Shown here: piece after piece, positions 53,416 through 63,666 of the stretch | How the letters are laid out: each line of letters starts with the position of its first letter | Position numbering within the stretch: position 1 is the stretch's first letter | Source of the DNA: DAISKN01 sp963716925 | Lineage (GTDB): Bacteria > Acidobacteriota > Vicinamibacteria > Marinacidobacterales > SMYC01 | Length of the DNA: 64,000 bases | NCBI GenBank assembly: GCA_963716925.1 | Contig: CAVQUX010000024.1 | Span: 124,001 to 188,000 of the forward strand | Reading direction: 5' to 3' | Translations under genes and position numbers: made by a program | Notes under the pieces: generated by a model | The model's input: the letters and a program-made list of their open reading frames with translations, nothing else | What the model was told of the DNA's origin: nothing | The model's database searches: none

Positions 53416-54662
53416 AGTCCGAGATCCCACGCCGCCGGGGGTCCTCCGAGCGCGCGATCGAGAAAGTCCAGGATCCGATTCCAGAAGATCCCCTCGGGCG
53501 GGTAATTGTCGAAACCGTGCTCGCCGCCGGGCAGGATCCACAGCTCGCTCGGAAGCCCCGCTCGCAGCCGATCCTCGTGCATCTTCTCCGAGTGAGTGAC
53601 CGGAACCTGGCGATCGGCGTCGCCGTGAACGAAGAGCACCTTCGCTTTCACCTGGGTGATCACGTCGAAGGGCCGGACGCTCGCGATATCGACGCCCGCG
53701 CGAAGACGCACCGCCACCGACAACGGGTAGCGGAGAACGGGATGGCCTCCGCGCGAGAGGAGCATCGCCCCCGCGGCGTCCCAGAGATCGCCGTAGGTCG
53801 CGTCGAGGACGAGCGCCGGCAGCGCGTCGTCGCCCGCGGCGGCGTAGACGGCGGAAGCCCCTCCGTTGGAGGTCCCGAACAGGACGACCTTCGCGGGATC
53901 GATCCCCGGGCGGTTCCGGGCCCATCGGAGCATGCTGCGAACGTCGAGCCGCTCGTTCACCGTGTAGGTGATGTACTTCCCTTCGCTCGATCCCCTTCCG
54001 CTCAGATCCATGGCGAGAAGTCCGTAGCCCCGCCGGTGCCAGAATTTCGCGCCGTTCTCGAGCGCCTGCAACCGCGAGGCGTTCGCCCCGTGCACGAAGA
54101 TTCCCACCCGGCCGTCGCTCCGCTCCGGCGGAGGAATGAACCAGCCTTCGAGCCTGTATCCGCTATCGGACTCGATCTCGACGTCCTCGTAGGGAAGCTC
54201 CAGGTCGCCCGGGTGGCGGACGAACGGCCGGAGCGTCATGTTCAGGTCGAGGGGCAGAAGCCCTTCAGCGCCTTCACGAAGGGCGTGGATCGGGACCACC
54301 TGCCCCGCGGTGTAGTGATTGACGAGATGTCGCGCGAGATCCTCGGAGGAGCGAAACGCCTCCCCGTCGACGGCGGTGATGACGTCGCCGGCGCGAAGAC
54401 CCATTTCCCTCGCCATGTCCCAGGGGCGCACGAGGCGCATTCCCGGGGGGTCCGTGGAGGGTCGGGTGAATCCGAGAAAAGCGTAACCCGGGACGGGACC
54501 GTCGTTCGGGACCGCTTCCCCCCAGAACCCCTCCCCGGCGACCCGCCTCTGGCCGGTGAGGTACCCGATCGCCATCCGGTCCACGGCCCGCGCGGCGAAG
54601 AAAATGCCCGCAAGAAGGGCGAGCAGCAGAAAGCCATAGACCAGCTTTTTCGTTTTCTTCAT
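53412..54662 (-). CDS. Membrane-anchored PDZ/alpha-beta hydrolase
   Basis: The 416-residue protein (ATG 54662) begins with a transmembrane helix (LVYGFLLLALLAGIFFAARA). Residues about 80-140 look like a PDZ domain (MREMGLRAGDVITAVDGEAF-type: MGLRAGDVITAVDGEAFRSS). Residues 160-416 are an alpha/beta hydrolase: GIFVHGANASRLQALENGAK, the nucleophile elbow VLFGTSNGGASAVYAA, the acid in VLFVHGDADRQVPVTHSEKM and the His in LPGGEHGFDNYP. It acts as a serine hydrolase at the outer face of the membrane. It is divergent from the MacA-like gene by 64 bases. Confidence 0.8.
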   Translation of the reverse strand: MKKTKKLVYGFLLLALLAGIFFAARAVDRMAIGYLTGQRRVAGEGFWGEAVPNDGPVPGYAFLGFTRPSTDPPGMRLVRPWDMAREMGLRAGDVITAVDGEAFRSSEDLARHLVNHYTAGQVVPIHALREGAEGLLPLDLNMTLRPFVRHPGDLELPYEDVEIESDSGYRLEGWFIPPPERSDGRVGIFVHGANASRLQALENGAKFWHRRGYGLLAMDLSGRGSSEGKYITYTVNERLDVRSMLRWARNRPGIDPAKVVLFGTSNGGASAVYAAAGDDALPALVLDATYGDLWDAAGAMLLSRGGHPVLRYPLSVAVRLRAGVDIASVRPFDVITQVKAKVLFVHGDADRQVPVTHSEKMHEDRLRAGLPSELWILPGGEHGFDNYPPEGIFWNRILDFLDRALGGPPAAWDLGL

Positions 54663-54726
54663 CGTGAGCCATCGAGGATGATAGCGGCTCGAGGCGGAGC
54701 GGGCAACGATAGTGGATAATGAGGCG

Positions 54727-56021
54727 ATGTCCAAGAGAAAACGAGCCATCCTCGGAGTCCTCGGGGCCCTCGCCGTCGCCGGCGGCGTGGGCGGGTACTT
54801 GTACTACCAGCGCCGGCAGCTTCCCGAGGTGGAGGTCGAGGTCATCGGCCGGAGAAACCTGGAGGCTCTCGTCTCCGCTTCGGGGAAAGTGCAGCCAAAG
54901 AAGCTCGTCAACATCAGCGCCGATACCATTGGACGGGTGACGAAGCTCTCCGTGGAAGAGGGCGACATCGTCAAGAAGGGGCAGTTTCTCCTCCAGATCG
55001 ATCCAGAGAACCTCGAGAGCGCCGTCGAGCTGAGCGCGGCCGGGCTCGCGGCCGGGAGGGAAGCGGTGCAGAGCACCCGAGTCGCGGTCGAGACTGCGCG
55101 CGCCAACCTGGACCTCGCCGAGCAGAACCTCGCGAGGCTCACGCGCCTCCACCAGGACCAGTTGGTCTCGCGGGAAGCCCTCGACCGGGTCGAAGCCGAA
55201 GTGAAGGTGCGAAGGAGCGAGCTCGAGGCCCGCGAGACCGAAGTGCGAGCGCAGGAGCAACGACTCGAGCAGGAGGTGGCGGGCCTCCGGAGCGCGAGGC
55301 ACAACCTCAGCAAGGTCACCCTCGACTCTCCCATGAACGGCATCGTGAGCCGGCTCAACATCGAGGAGGGCGAAACGGTTCTCGTGGGGACGATGAACAA
55401 CCCGGGCACGGTCCTCCTCACCGTCGCCGACATGTCGGTGGTGCAGGCGGAGCTCGAAGTGGACGAGACCGACATCATCGACGTCGCGCTCGGGCAGCCG
55501 GCGCGCGTCACCATCGACGCCTTTCCCGACCGGGAGTTCACCGGCCGGGTTACGAAGATCGGGTCGAGCTCGCTCGAAGCCCAGCTGCTGCAGCAGCGAC
55601 AGGCCACGATGTTCGAGGCGGAGGTCACCCTCGACACCGAAGTCCCCGATGCGCGGCCCGGGTTCTCTTGCACCGCGGACATCACTACCGCCACCAGAGT
55701 CGATGCCGTCGCCGTCCCCATCCAGGCGCTTACCGTGCGCGAGACTTACCCCGACTCCGAAGGAAACCTCCACGCCCGCACCCGGGACGAGGAGTGGCCA
55801 CCCTCCCCCACCGTGGAGGGAGAGGAGATAGAGGGGGTGTTCGTGCATCGGGACGGCCGGGTGCAGTTCACGCCCGTCAAGATCGGGATCGCCGGCGAGC
55901 AGTACTTCGAGGTCCTCGAGGGCTTGAAGGAGGGCGACGAAGTCGTCATCGGACCTTTCGATCAGGTCCGGGATATGTTGGATCAGGATCGCGTTCGCAT
56001 TCGCGAGGAAGAACCGCCGAC

Positions 56022-56025
<4 letters not shown>
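54727..56025 (+). CDS. MacA-like HlyD-family periplasmic adaptor
   Basis: The 432-residue protein has an N-terminal helix (AILGVLGALAVAGGVGGYLY), then the biotinyl-lipoyl half VSASGKVQPKKLVNISADTI. A long coiled-coil hairpin follows (SRVAVETARANLDLAEQNLA-type; LETREVRAQEQRLEQEVAGL-type helices), then the second lipoyl half (LDSPMNGIVSRLNIEEGETV) and a beta-barrel (VVQAELEVDETDIIDVALGQ). It ends in a membrane-proximal domain (EQYFEVLEGLKEGDEVVIGP). It links an inner-membrane pump to an outer-membrane channel. TTGA couples it to the first permease. Confidence 0.88.
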
Positions 56026-57251
<1,226 letters not shown>

Positions 57252-57280
57252 CTGGATTCGAGAGATGAACTCAGGGGAAG

Positions 57281-57355
57281 AAACGCAAAGACGCAAAGGC
57301 GCGAAGGCGCAAAGAAGAAACGGGAATTCCTTTGCGTCCTTGCGTCTTTGCGTTC
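57281..57355. repeat. Inverted repeat of CGCAAAG-type heptamers, second copy
   Basis: The left arm (57281-57316) carries AAACGCAAAGACGCAAAGGC and more; the right arm (57330-57355) carries TTTGCGTCCTTGCGTCTTTG. The spacer contains GAAACGGGAATTCC. The design is the same as at 36223-36305. The element sits in the 171-base gap between two MacB-like permease genes. Confidence 0.8.
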
Positions 57356-57422
57356 GATTCCCCTCTTCCAGCCGTTTGGCCACGACGCGTTTCCCCGGCC
57401 TAGCAGGATAGGAGTATCCGAG

Positions 57423-58703
57423 ATGTATCGGCTCGAGCTCCTGCGCGAAGTGGTCACCATGGCCTTCGAGACCCTGCGCGTCAACAAGCTTCGCTCGGCC
57501 CTCACCATCGTCGGCGTCGTCATCGGTGTCACGGCGGTCGTGGGCATGACTTCCCTCGTCCGGGGCTTCGACCGCTCGCTCCAGGCGATGCTCGATACCC
57601 TCGGACCCAAGACGCTCTTCCTCGCGAAATTCAGCGGGTTGAGCTTCATGAGCGGAAAGGACTTCCTCGACCTTCTGAAGCGGCCGAACCTGTCGAGAGA
57701 CGACGCGCGGGCGATCGAGAAGCTCGCTGGGATCGCCCACGTCGACTTGATGTACGGCGGCGGGTTCAGCCCGCTGATGGAGCGCGTGATCTTCGAGAGG
57801 AGCCGCACGAAACTGATGGCGGTCATCGGGGCGTCTGACAAGTTCACCGTGGTGAACCACGTCGAGGTGGCCTTGGGCAGAGTGTTCACCGAGACCGAGG
57901 TCAACCACGGCCGGCCGGTCGTGGTCCTGGGCGACGCTCCGTACCGGGCTCTGTTTCAGAACATCGATCCGCTGGGGAAGGAAGTGCGCATCGGGAATGG
58001 GCGCTACACGGTGGTCGGAGTGCTGGGAACCAGGCCGAGCCCCGGGGGCTTCGATCTCGGGCAAGACGAGTTCGTCGTCATCCCCTACACCAGCTACGCC
58101 CGTCAATACGGATTGCGGCCGCGGCGGATTCACGGGCAGGAGCACCTGGACGTGACCATCGTCGTCGTGCCCCACGAGCAGGTGAGCCGGGACGAAGCCG
58201 TGCGGGAAGTCGAAACGATCATGCGAATCCGCCATGGCTTGAGGCTCGATGAAGAGAACGACTTCGACATCATCACCCAGGAGTCCGCGGGCAAGGCCCT
58301 GCAGCAGATCACCAGCGCCACGCTTCTCGCCCTGGTGGCGATGAGCTCGATAGCGCTTCTCGTCGGCGGAATCGGAGTGATGGCGATCATGACCATCTCC
58401 GTCACCGAGCGGACGCGGGAGATCGGATTGAGGAAGGCGCTCGGCGCCAGGAGGCGGGAGATCCTGCTCCAGTTCCTTCTCGAAGCCGCGGCGCTGACGA
58501 CGCTCGGAGGCATCATCGGAGTCGCCCTCGGAAGCGGCACCGGGCTCCTGGTGCACTGGTTCTCCGGGTTTCCGATTTCGCTCCCCTGGTGGTCGTTCGC
58601 CCTCGGGCTCGGATTCTCTTCGGGAGTGGGCCTGGTCTTCGGAATGCTGCCCGCGATGAAGGCTTCGCGCCTCGACCCCATCGAGGCCCTCCGTCACGAA
58701 TGA
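57423..58703 (+). CDS. MacB-type ABC transporter permease (second)
   Basis: The 426-residue protein shares the layout of the previous gene: an N-terminal helix (LRSALTIVGVVIGVTAVVGM), a MacB-PCD domain (VVVLGDAPYRALFQNIDPLG, YTVVGVLGTRPSPGGFDLGQ), the FtsX signature TERTREIGLRKALGARRREI and C-terminal helices (ALTTLGGIIGVALGSGTGLL, WSFALGLGFSSGVGLVFGML). The two permeases could form a heterodimer served by the MacA-like adaptor and an ATPase encoded elsewhere. The CGCAAAG element lies just upstream, so it may be read from a separate start. Confidence 0.88.
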   Translation: MYRLELLREVVTMAFETLRVNKLRSALTIVGVVIGVTAVVGMTSLVRGFDRSLQAMLDTLGPKTLFLAKFSGLSFMSGKDFLDLLKRPNLSRDDARAIEKLAGIAHVDLMYGGGFSPLMERVIFERSRTKLMAVIGASDKFTVVNHVEVALGRVFTETEVNHGRPVVVLGDAPYRALFQNIDPLGKEVRIGNGRYTVVGVLGTRPSPGGFDLGQDEFVVIPYTSYARQYGLRPRRIHGQEHLDVTIVVVPHEQVSRDEAVREVETIMRIRHGLRLDEENDFDIITQESAGKALQQITSATLLALVAMSSIALLVGGIGVMAIMTISVTERTREIGLRKALGARRREILLQFLLEAAALTTLGGIIGVALGSGTGLLVHWFSGFPISLPWWSFALGLGFSSGVGLVFGMLPAMKASRLDPIEALRHE

Positions 58704-58706
58704 CGG

Positions 58707-58907
58707 CTAGTGCATTCTTTCGCCCGCCGCGAGGGGCTCCGGGGCCCTCGTATCGTGGACCCTCTTTTCCAGCAGGTCCCGGACCAGCTCGGCGCACTCG
58801 ATGAGGCCGCGGTCCGTGAGGCGATCCCAGTCGATGTGAGCGTACTCGCGCCCCGTGGCGCTCTCGATGCAGCCCCGCAAAACCTTGATAAACTGTTCCC
58901 TGTCCAT
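58707..58907 (-). CDS. Small hypothetical protein
   Basis: The 66-residue protein begins MDREQFIKVLRGCIESATGR and reads EYAHIDWDRLTDRGLIECAE and LVRDLLEKRVHDTRAPE. It is predicted helical and acidic with no known motif. A GGGGAA precedes the ATG. It is convergent with the second permease gene (three-base gap). Family not recognised. Confidence 0.5.
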   Translation of the reverse strand: MDREQFIKVLRGCIESATGREYAHIDWDRLTDRGLIECAELVRDLLEKRVHDTRAPEPLAAGERMH

Positions 58908-59033
58908 GAGTTCCCCTCTACGAATGAAAATACGAGCTACCAGGGGTCGGATGGGGTACGTAAGAGGTATCCGATTCCCGTCCGCATGTCAAGCCGCGGC
59001 GTCCGCCCGCGCCCGCCGGCCCGCGAAGGGGAT

Positions 59034-59062
59034 TTGACTCGCGGGACTTCTCCCCTTAACCT
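59034..59062 (+). promoter_or_regulatory. Candidate promoter before the small TPR gene
   Basis: TTGACT (59034-59039) and TAACCT (59057-59062) are separated by exactly 17 bases, 28 bases before the ATG at 59090. Confidence 0.5.
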
Positions 59063-59089
59063 AATCTCGTCCCCGAAAATCAGGTGGTC

Positions 59090-59572
59090 ATGGACGCGAT
59101 CGAGAGCGAGATTCTCTTCGAGCAGGCGGTAAGCGACTATCGGCGCGGCTCGTTCGGCGCCGCCGAACGAGCGTTGTCCGGGCTCGTCGAAAGCGGAAGC
59201 CGCGACCCCGCGCATCTCTCCTATTGCGGCCTTCTCCTCACCCTCACGGGAAACCGTGACCGGGGCGTCGAGCTCTGCCAGGAAGCGGTGGTCCGAAACG
59301 GACGCCGGGCGAGCCTTCTCTATCTCAACCTCGCCCGGGCGCTCGACGTCGCCGGCAGGAAGCGCGACGCCATCGCGGCCTTGAACCGCGGCCTCCTGAT
59401 CCACCCGGAAGAGCGCCAGCTTCTCCGGGAGCTTCAGCACCTCGTGCCCCGGTCCGAGCCGCTCTTCCCTTCGCTCGGCCGCCGCCACCTCCTGAACCGC
59501 TACGTCGGGCTCGCGCGATCCGTCTCCGGGCGGATGTGGGTCACGGTCCGGGGACGCGGCCGGGACATCTAG
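59090..59572 (+). CDS. TPR-like protein of unknown function
   Basis: The 160-residue protein is made of helical repeats: ILFEQAVSDYRRGSFGAAER, LSYCGLLLTLTGNRDRGVEL, LYLNLARALDVAGRKRDAIA. These fit three TPR-like units. A basic tail (RYVGLARSVSGRMWVTVRGR) follows. No signal peptide is seen. It precedes the sigma factor by 72 bases. Confidence 0.7.
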   Translation: MDAIESEILFEQAVSDYRRGSFGAAERALSGLVESGSRDPAHLSYCGLLLTLTGNRDRGVELCQEAVVRNGRRASLLYLNLARALDVAGRKRDAIAALNRGLLIHPEERQLLRELQHLVPRSEPLFPSLGRRHLLNRYVGLARSVSGRMWVTVRGRGRDI

Positions 59573-59644
59573 AGCGGCAGCCCGCCAGCTACGCGGCAAT
59601 CTCTGTAATAATCCTGCCCGCACCCTCGTATGGATCTGTGAGGA

Positions 59645-60199
59645 ATGGCGGGTCGCGGAGATCTCGAAACTCTCGTCGAGCTGGCCCGAGCCGGCAGCTC
59701 CGCGGCCTGGGGAAGGGTGTATGAGACTCTGGCGCCGTCGGTCTTCCGCATCTGCCGCAGGGCGCTCGCGTCCCGCGCGGACGCCGAGGACGCGACCTCG
59801 GAGATCTTCCTCAAGGCGAGAGTCCGCCTCGCGAGCTACGACGCTACGCGGCCGTTCACTCCCTGGCTCTACCGCGTCGCCGCGAACCACTGCTGGGACG
59901 AGATCCGAAAGCGGAGGGGCCGCGCGGAGATCGACGACGCGGAGCCGGAGCTCGCGGCCCTCGAGGACGAAGCCCCCAGTCCCCAGGAGGCCGTGCTCGC
60001 TATCGAGAACCGAGAATCCCTCCGAAGAGTCCTCTTCGAGCTCGACGACCGGTCTCGTCTGGCGGTCGTGCTCCGGTATTACGCCGACATGAGCTACGAG
60101 GAGATCGCACATGCACTCGGCATCTCCGCCAATTTCGTGGGAGTGCTCCTGCTGCGCGCCCGTCGCGCAATGAGGAAGGGCCTTCGTGAAGCACGTTGA
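59645..60199 (+). CDS. ECF-type RNA polymerase sigma factor
   Basis: The 184-residue protein has sigma-70 region 2 (RADAEDATSEIFLKARVRLA) and the core-binding PFTPWLYRVAANHCWDEIRK. Region 4 (LAVVLRYYADMSYEEIAHAL, ISANFVGVLLLRARRAMRKG) is a helix-turn-helix. This is the ECF sigma pattern. The gene overlaps its anti-sigma-like partner by 14 bases, the usual operon design. Confidence 0.88.
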   Translation: MAGRGDLETLVELARAGSSAAWGRVYETLAPSVFRICRRALASRADAEDATSEIFLKARVRLASYDATRPFTPWLYRVAANHCWDEIRKRRGRAEIDDAEPELAALEDEAPSPQEAVLAIENRESLRRVLFELDDRSRLAVVLRYYADMSYEEIAHALGISANFVGVLLLRARRAMRKGLREAR

Positions 60200-61814
60200 C
60201 GAGCTGACGCTGCTTCGCATGGTCGACGGCGAGCTCTCGCCGGAGCGTCGATCCTCGACCCGTACCCACATCGTGGAGTGCGCTCCCTGCCAGGCGGTTT
60301 ACGAGTCCCTGAAGACCGAGACCGAGCTCCTGCGGGCGACTCTGCGGGAGGACGAGGAGCCGCTTCCCGAAGCGTTCCGCGCCGAGCGAGGTCTCTTGTG
60401 GTTCGTTGCCGCGACTCTCGGCCTCGGTGGCCTCGCCGTCTCTCAATTCTGGAGCTGGTTCGTCGACCCCATGCTTCGCGGCATGGACCGCGTGGGAATC
60501 GACGCGCCCGGTCTTTTCACCACGGTCGTCATCCGCGGTCTTCTGTTTCGAGGTTGGACGAACATGCTATCGACCCTATCGCAGCTGGCGCTCTGGCTTT
60601 CGCTCCTGTTCGCGCTGGGAACGCTCGCGCTCTTCGCCTGGCGCTGGATCCGCTCGTCGGCTCCCGCGCTCTCGATCCTCGTGGTTTCCGCGGTCCTCAC
60701 GGGAACCAGCGACGCCGCGGTCATCGAGCTCGACCGGGACACCTACGTCCTCGCCGCGGGGGCGACCATCGACAACGACCTCGTCGTCGCCGGAGAAATC
60801 GTGCGCATCGAGGGCACGGTCCAAGGCGACCTCATCGTCGCCGCCCGCCTGGTCGAAGTCTCGGGCTCGGTCACCGGGGACATTCTCGGGTTCGCCGAAG
60901 AGATCGAGGTGACCGGGACCGTGGGAGGAAACGTCCGGACCGCGAGCCGGTCCCTCGATATCGGGGGGCTCGTCGACCGAAACGTCACCGCCGCGGGGGA
61001 AACCCTGCGCGTCGGCCCGGGAGCTCACATCAAGGGAAGCTTCACCGCCGGGGGGCGCGAAGCGATCCTCGCGGGCCCGGTCGAGCGCGATCTTCTGATC
61101 GGCGCGCAGAGGCACCGGCTCGATTCCCGCGTAGGAGGATCGGCGCTACTCCTCGGCGACGAGCTTCGGATCGGAGACGGCGCCGTCACCGCGGGGACTG
61201 TTCGTTTCTATGGATCGAAAGAGCCGGAGGTGTCGCCGTCCGCCAGTCTCGCCTCTCCCGTCGCTTTCGAGCGCATCGACGAGGAGCAGACCAAGGGCCG
61301 GCGCCTCTCCTGGATCAACCACTTCCTCTACTTCTGGGCCGCGGCGTTCGTGCTCGGGGCGGCGTTCGTCCTCATCGGGCCCGGGGCCGCCGAGGCGGTC
61401 ACCGCCGTTCACCTGCCGCAGTACGCGAAGAGCCTTCTCGTGGGACTCCTGGCGGTGGGCGCCGTCGCCGCGCTAGCCTTCGGTTTGATGGTCACGCTCG
61501 TCGGCCTTCCTCTCGGCTTCGTGACGCTCTTCTTCTGGCTCCTCGGCCTCTACCTGGCGCAGGTCTACGCCGGGCTCTACATCGGCCGCGAGATCCTGGG
61601 AAGGCCCACGGACAAGAGTCAGCTCCTGGTGCGTCTCGCGGTGGGTCTTCTCGCCATCCACATCGGAAAGAGCATTCCCTACGTGGGGCACCTGGTGACC
61701 GTCGCCGTGGCGCTCTGGGGATTCGGAGCCCTCACGCTGTTCCTCCTCGACGCATTCACCCGCAAGGCGCCCCCCGCCGCCCCCGTCCCGATTCCCGCGC
61801 AGGAGTCCGCGTGA
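60186..61814 (+). CDS. Anti-sigma zinc-finger (ZAS) fused to a bactofilin-like repeat and membrane helices
   Basis: The 542-residue protein (GTG start) begins MKHVDELTLLRMVDGELSPE and has the zinc-anti-sigma motif H28-x3-C32-x2-C35 in THIVECAPCQ. Two or three helices follow (FVAATLGLGGLAVSQFWSWF, LSLLFALGTLALFAWRWIRS). Residues about 180-330 are bactofilin-like beta repeats (VRIEGTVQGDLIVAARLVEV, SGSVTGDILGFAEEIEVTGT, VGGNVRTASRSLDIGGLVDR). The C-terminus has more helices (ALAFGLMVTLVGLPLGFVTL, AQVYAGLYIGREILG). The fusion suggests a membrane anti-sigma coupled to a polymer sensor. GTGA overlaps TerB. Confidence 0.8.
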   Translation: MKHVDELTLLRMVDGELSPERRSSTRTHIVECAPCQAVYESLKTETELLRATLREDEEPLPEAFRAERGLLWFVAATLGLGGLAVSQFWSWFVDPMLRGMDRVGIDAPGLFTTVVIRGLLFRGWTNMLSTLSQLALWLSLLFALGTLALFAWRWIRSSAPALSILVVSAVLTGTSDAAVIELDRDTYVLAAGATIDNDLVVAGEIVRIEGTVQGDLIVAARLVEVSGSVTGDILGFAEEIEVTGTVGGNVRTASRSLDIGGLVDRNVTAAGETLRVGPGAHIKGSFTAGGREAILAGPVERDLLIGAQRHRLDSRVGGSALLLGDELRIGDGAVTAGTVRFYGSKEPEVSPSASLASPVAFERIDEEQTKGRRLSWINHFLYFWAAAFVLGAAFVLIGPGAAEAVTAVHLPQYAKSLLVGLLAVGAVAALAFGLMVTLVGLPLGFVTLFFWLLGLYLAQVYAGLYIGREILGRPTDKSQLLVRLAVGLLAIHIGKSIPYVGHLVTVAVALWGFGALTLFLLDAFTRKAPPAAPVPIPAQESA

Positions 61815-62257
61815 TCCGGACCATCCGCGAGTACTTCGCCGCGCGGATCGCGAGCGAAGAGCACACGCAGCCTTCGCTCGAGCTCGCGACCGCGGCTCTC
61901 CTCATCGAAGTGTCCCGGGCCGACTTCGACGTTTCGGAAGGCGAGCGTAGTGCGATCGAGGAGCAGGTGCGTAGAGCCTTCGGGCTCACCGAAGAAGAGA
62001 CCCGCGAGATCGTCGGTCTCGCCGAGGAAGAGGTGGCTCGAGCGGTGTCGATTTACGAGTTCACCCGGCTCGTCGACCGAAGCTTCACCCCGGAGCAGAA
62101 ACGGCACGTCATCGGGCTGCTATGGGAGATCGCTCTCAGCGACGAGAGGATCGAGGCGCGCGAGGAGCAACTGATCCGAAAGATCGCGACCCTCCTCCAC
62201 GTTCCTCACGAGGCCTTCATCGCCGAGAAGATCGCGGCCCGGGATCGGAGGAAATGA
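61811..62257 (+). CDS. TerB-family protein
   Basis: The 148-residue protein (GTG start) is all-alpha and resembles tellurite-resistance TerB: ATAALLIEVSRADFDVSEGE, RSAIEEQVRRAFGLTEEETR, TRLVDRSFTPEQKRHVIGLL, WEIALSDERIEAREEQLIRK. The paired acidic runs (AD-x-D and SDE-x-I) are the typical metal-binding sites. It closes the sigma/anti-sigma operon and overlaps the 3' end of leuB by 41 bases. Confidence 0.85.
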   Translation: MIRTIREYFAARIASEEHTQPSLELATAALLIEVSRADFDVSEGERSAIEEQVRRAFGLTEEETREIVGLAEEEVARAVSIYEFTRLVDRSFTPEQKRHVIGLLWEIALSDERIEAREEQLIRKIATLLHVPHEAFIAEKIAARDRRK

Positions 62258-63311
62258 CTTCGGCGATGAAGTCCCCCACCTCGCGCGTCGAGCGCGCCCG
62301 GCCGGGCTCCGCCAGGTCCGCGGTCACGAAACCTTCGGCGAACGAGGCTTCGATACCGGCTTCGACGGCCCGCGCCTCGTCTTCGAGATCGAACGAGTAG
62401 CGGAGCAGCATCGCCGCCGAAGCGATGGCTCCCACCGGATTCGCTATCCCCCGCCCCGCGATGTCCGGCGCCGAGCCGTGCACCGGCTCGTAGAGTCCGA
62501 TGCCGCTTCCGACGCTCGCCGACGGAAGGAGCCCCATCGAGCCCGCGAGCATCGAAGCCTCGTCGCTCAGGATGTCGCCGAAGAGGTTCTCGGTGAGAAG
62601 AACGTCGAAGTAGGAAGGGCGCGCGATGAGCTCCATCGCCGCCCGGTCCACGAGCATGTGATCGAGCTCGACCCCGGGGTATCCGCGCGCGACGTCCGAC
62701 ACCACCTCGCGCCAGAGCTTGGAGCACTCGAGCACGTTCGCCTTGTCGACCGAAGTGACCCGCATGCGCCGCCCCCTCGCCGCCTCGAAAGCGACCTTCG
62801 AGACCCTCTCGATCTCGGAGACGCTATAGGCCATGGTGTTCACCGCGCGGCGCGAGGCTCCTGTCCCCTCGATCCCCCGCGGCGTCCCGAAGTAGAGCCC
62901 GGAAACGAGCTCACGGACGATGAGGAGATTCACCCCCGCGAGGGTCTCGCGCCGGAACGGACTCCGGGGCGAGACGAACTGCGAGACGACGGGCCGCAGG
63001 TTGGCGAAGCTCTCGATGAGCTTGCGCAGCGAGAGCAGAGCCGCTTCAGGCCGCTCGCTCGGCGGAAGGTGATCGTGCCTCGGGTCGCCGACGGCGCCGA
63101 GCAGAATCGCCTTGGCGCTCGCGCAGGCATCGCGGGTCTCCTTCGGGAACCCGGTGCCCGCGGCCTCGAGCGCCGCCGAGCCGAAGGGGAACTCCCTGGC
63201 GTCGAGCTCGTGGGAAAACCTGGAGGCGACGGCTTCGAGCGCCTTCAGCGCCTCGGAAATGACCTCGGGGCCGATGCCGTCACCGGGAAGGACCGTGAGC
63301 TGGAGCTTCAT
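62217..63311 (-). CDS. leuB: 3-Isopropylmalate dehydrogenase
   Basis: The 364-residue protein is a NAD-dependent beta-decarboxylating dehydrogenase of the LeuB branch: LTVLPGDGIGPEVISEALKA, ILLGAVGDPRHDHLPPSERP, NLLIVRELVSGLYFGTPRGI, VTSVDKANVLECSKLWREVV, DHMLVDRAAMELIARPSYFD and ENLFGDILSDEASMLAGSMG. It oxidises 3-isopropylmalate to 4-methyl-2-oxopentanoate in leucine synthesis. ATG 63311 is chosen since the family N-terminus follows. Other leu genes are not in the window. A terminator-like hairpin lies 40 bases upstream. Confidence 0.92.
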   Translation of the reverse strand: MKLQLTVLPGDGIGPEVISEALKALEAVASRFSHELDAREFPFGSAALEAAGTGFPKETRDACASAKAILLGAVGDPRHDHLPPSERPEAALLSLRKLIESFANLRPVVSQFVSPRSPFRRETLAGVNLLIVRELVSGLYFGTPRGIEGTGASRRAVNTMAYSVSEIERVSKVAFEAARGRRMRVTSVDKANVLECSKLWREVVSDVARGYPGVELDHMLVDRAAMELIARPSYFDVLLTENLFGDILSDEASMLAGSMGLLPSASVGSGIGLYEPVHGSAPDIAGRGIANPVGAIASAAMLLRYSFDLEDEARAVEAGIEASFAEGFVTADLAEPGRARSTREVGDFIAEVISSDPGPRSSRR

Positions 63312-63666
63312 GGAGGTCCATGGTATCAGCAAGCGCCGTGCAAAAAACGCGGGGGGCGCTTTCGCGCCCCCCGGTGCTCCGATGAGGACTTGCCAAAGGC
63401 TTTTTATGTGGAGTTTTGTAGGACGAGGTTCATGTAAGAGCAGGATATATAAGCGGGTTCGGTCGATGGATGGGAAAGATCCGGCCGTTCCCACGAGCCG
63501 GACCCATGGTGGACCTCTGACAAGAATTCCTCATCGGAAACACGGGAAAATAGCATCTTAAAGCGAATAATTGTGTTGGGAAAACCAATACTACCCGTCG
63601 CGGACATCGGTGTCAAGCCTTGTGTTACGATGACTGTAAACGCCGGTCTTCACAGGGAGAACTCGC
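63312..63666. other. Intergenic leader region between divergent leuB and pspA
   Basis: The 355 bases hold no supported long gene. On the minus strand they contain an AT-rich TATATAT (about 63446-63452), a nine-codon open frame (MNLVLQNST, 63433-63404) and a GC-rich hairpin followed by a T run, before leuB. On the plus strand the region carries AGGGAGA before pspA and a possible TACGAT -10 at 63626. A longer minus-strand frame (63616-63404) has no start signal and is not called. Confidence 0.5.
63345..63372 (-). terminator. Intrinsic terminator/attenuator in the leuB leader
   Basis: GGGGGGCGC (63351-63359) and GCGCCCCCC (63364-63372) form a perfect 9-bp stem with a TTTC loop. Read on the minus strand the stem is followed by GCGTTTTTTG, a strong U tract. 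Placement between the leader and the leuB start fits attenuation. Confidence 0.7.

Noticed and set aside
63404..63616. A 70-residue minus-strand frame before leuB
   Set aside because: It lacks a ribosome-binding site and a family match, and the region looks like a leader with a terminator.
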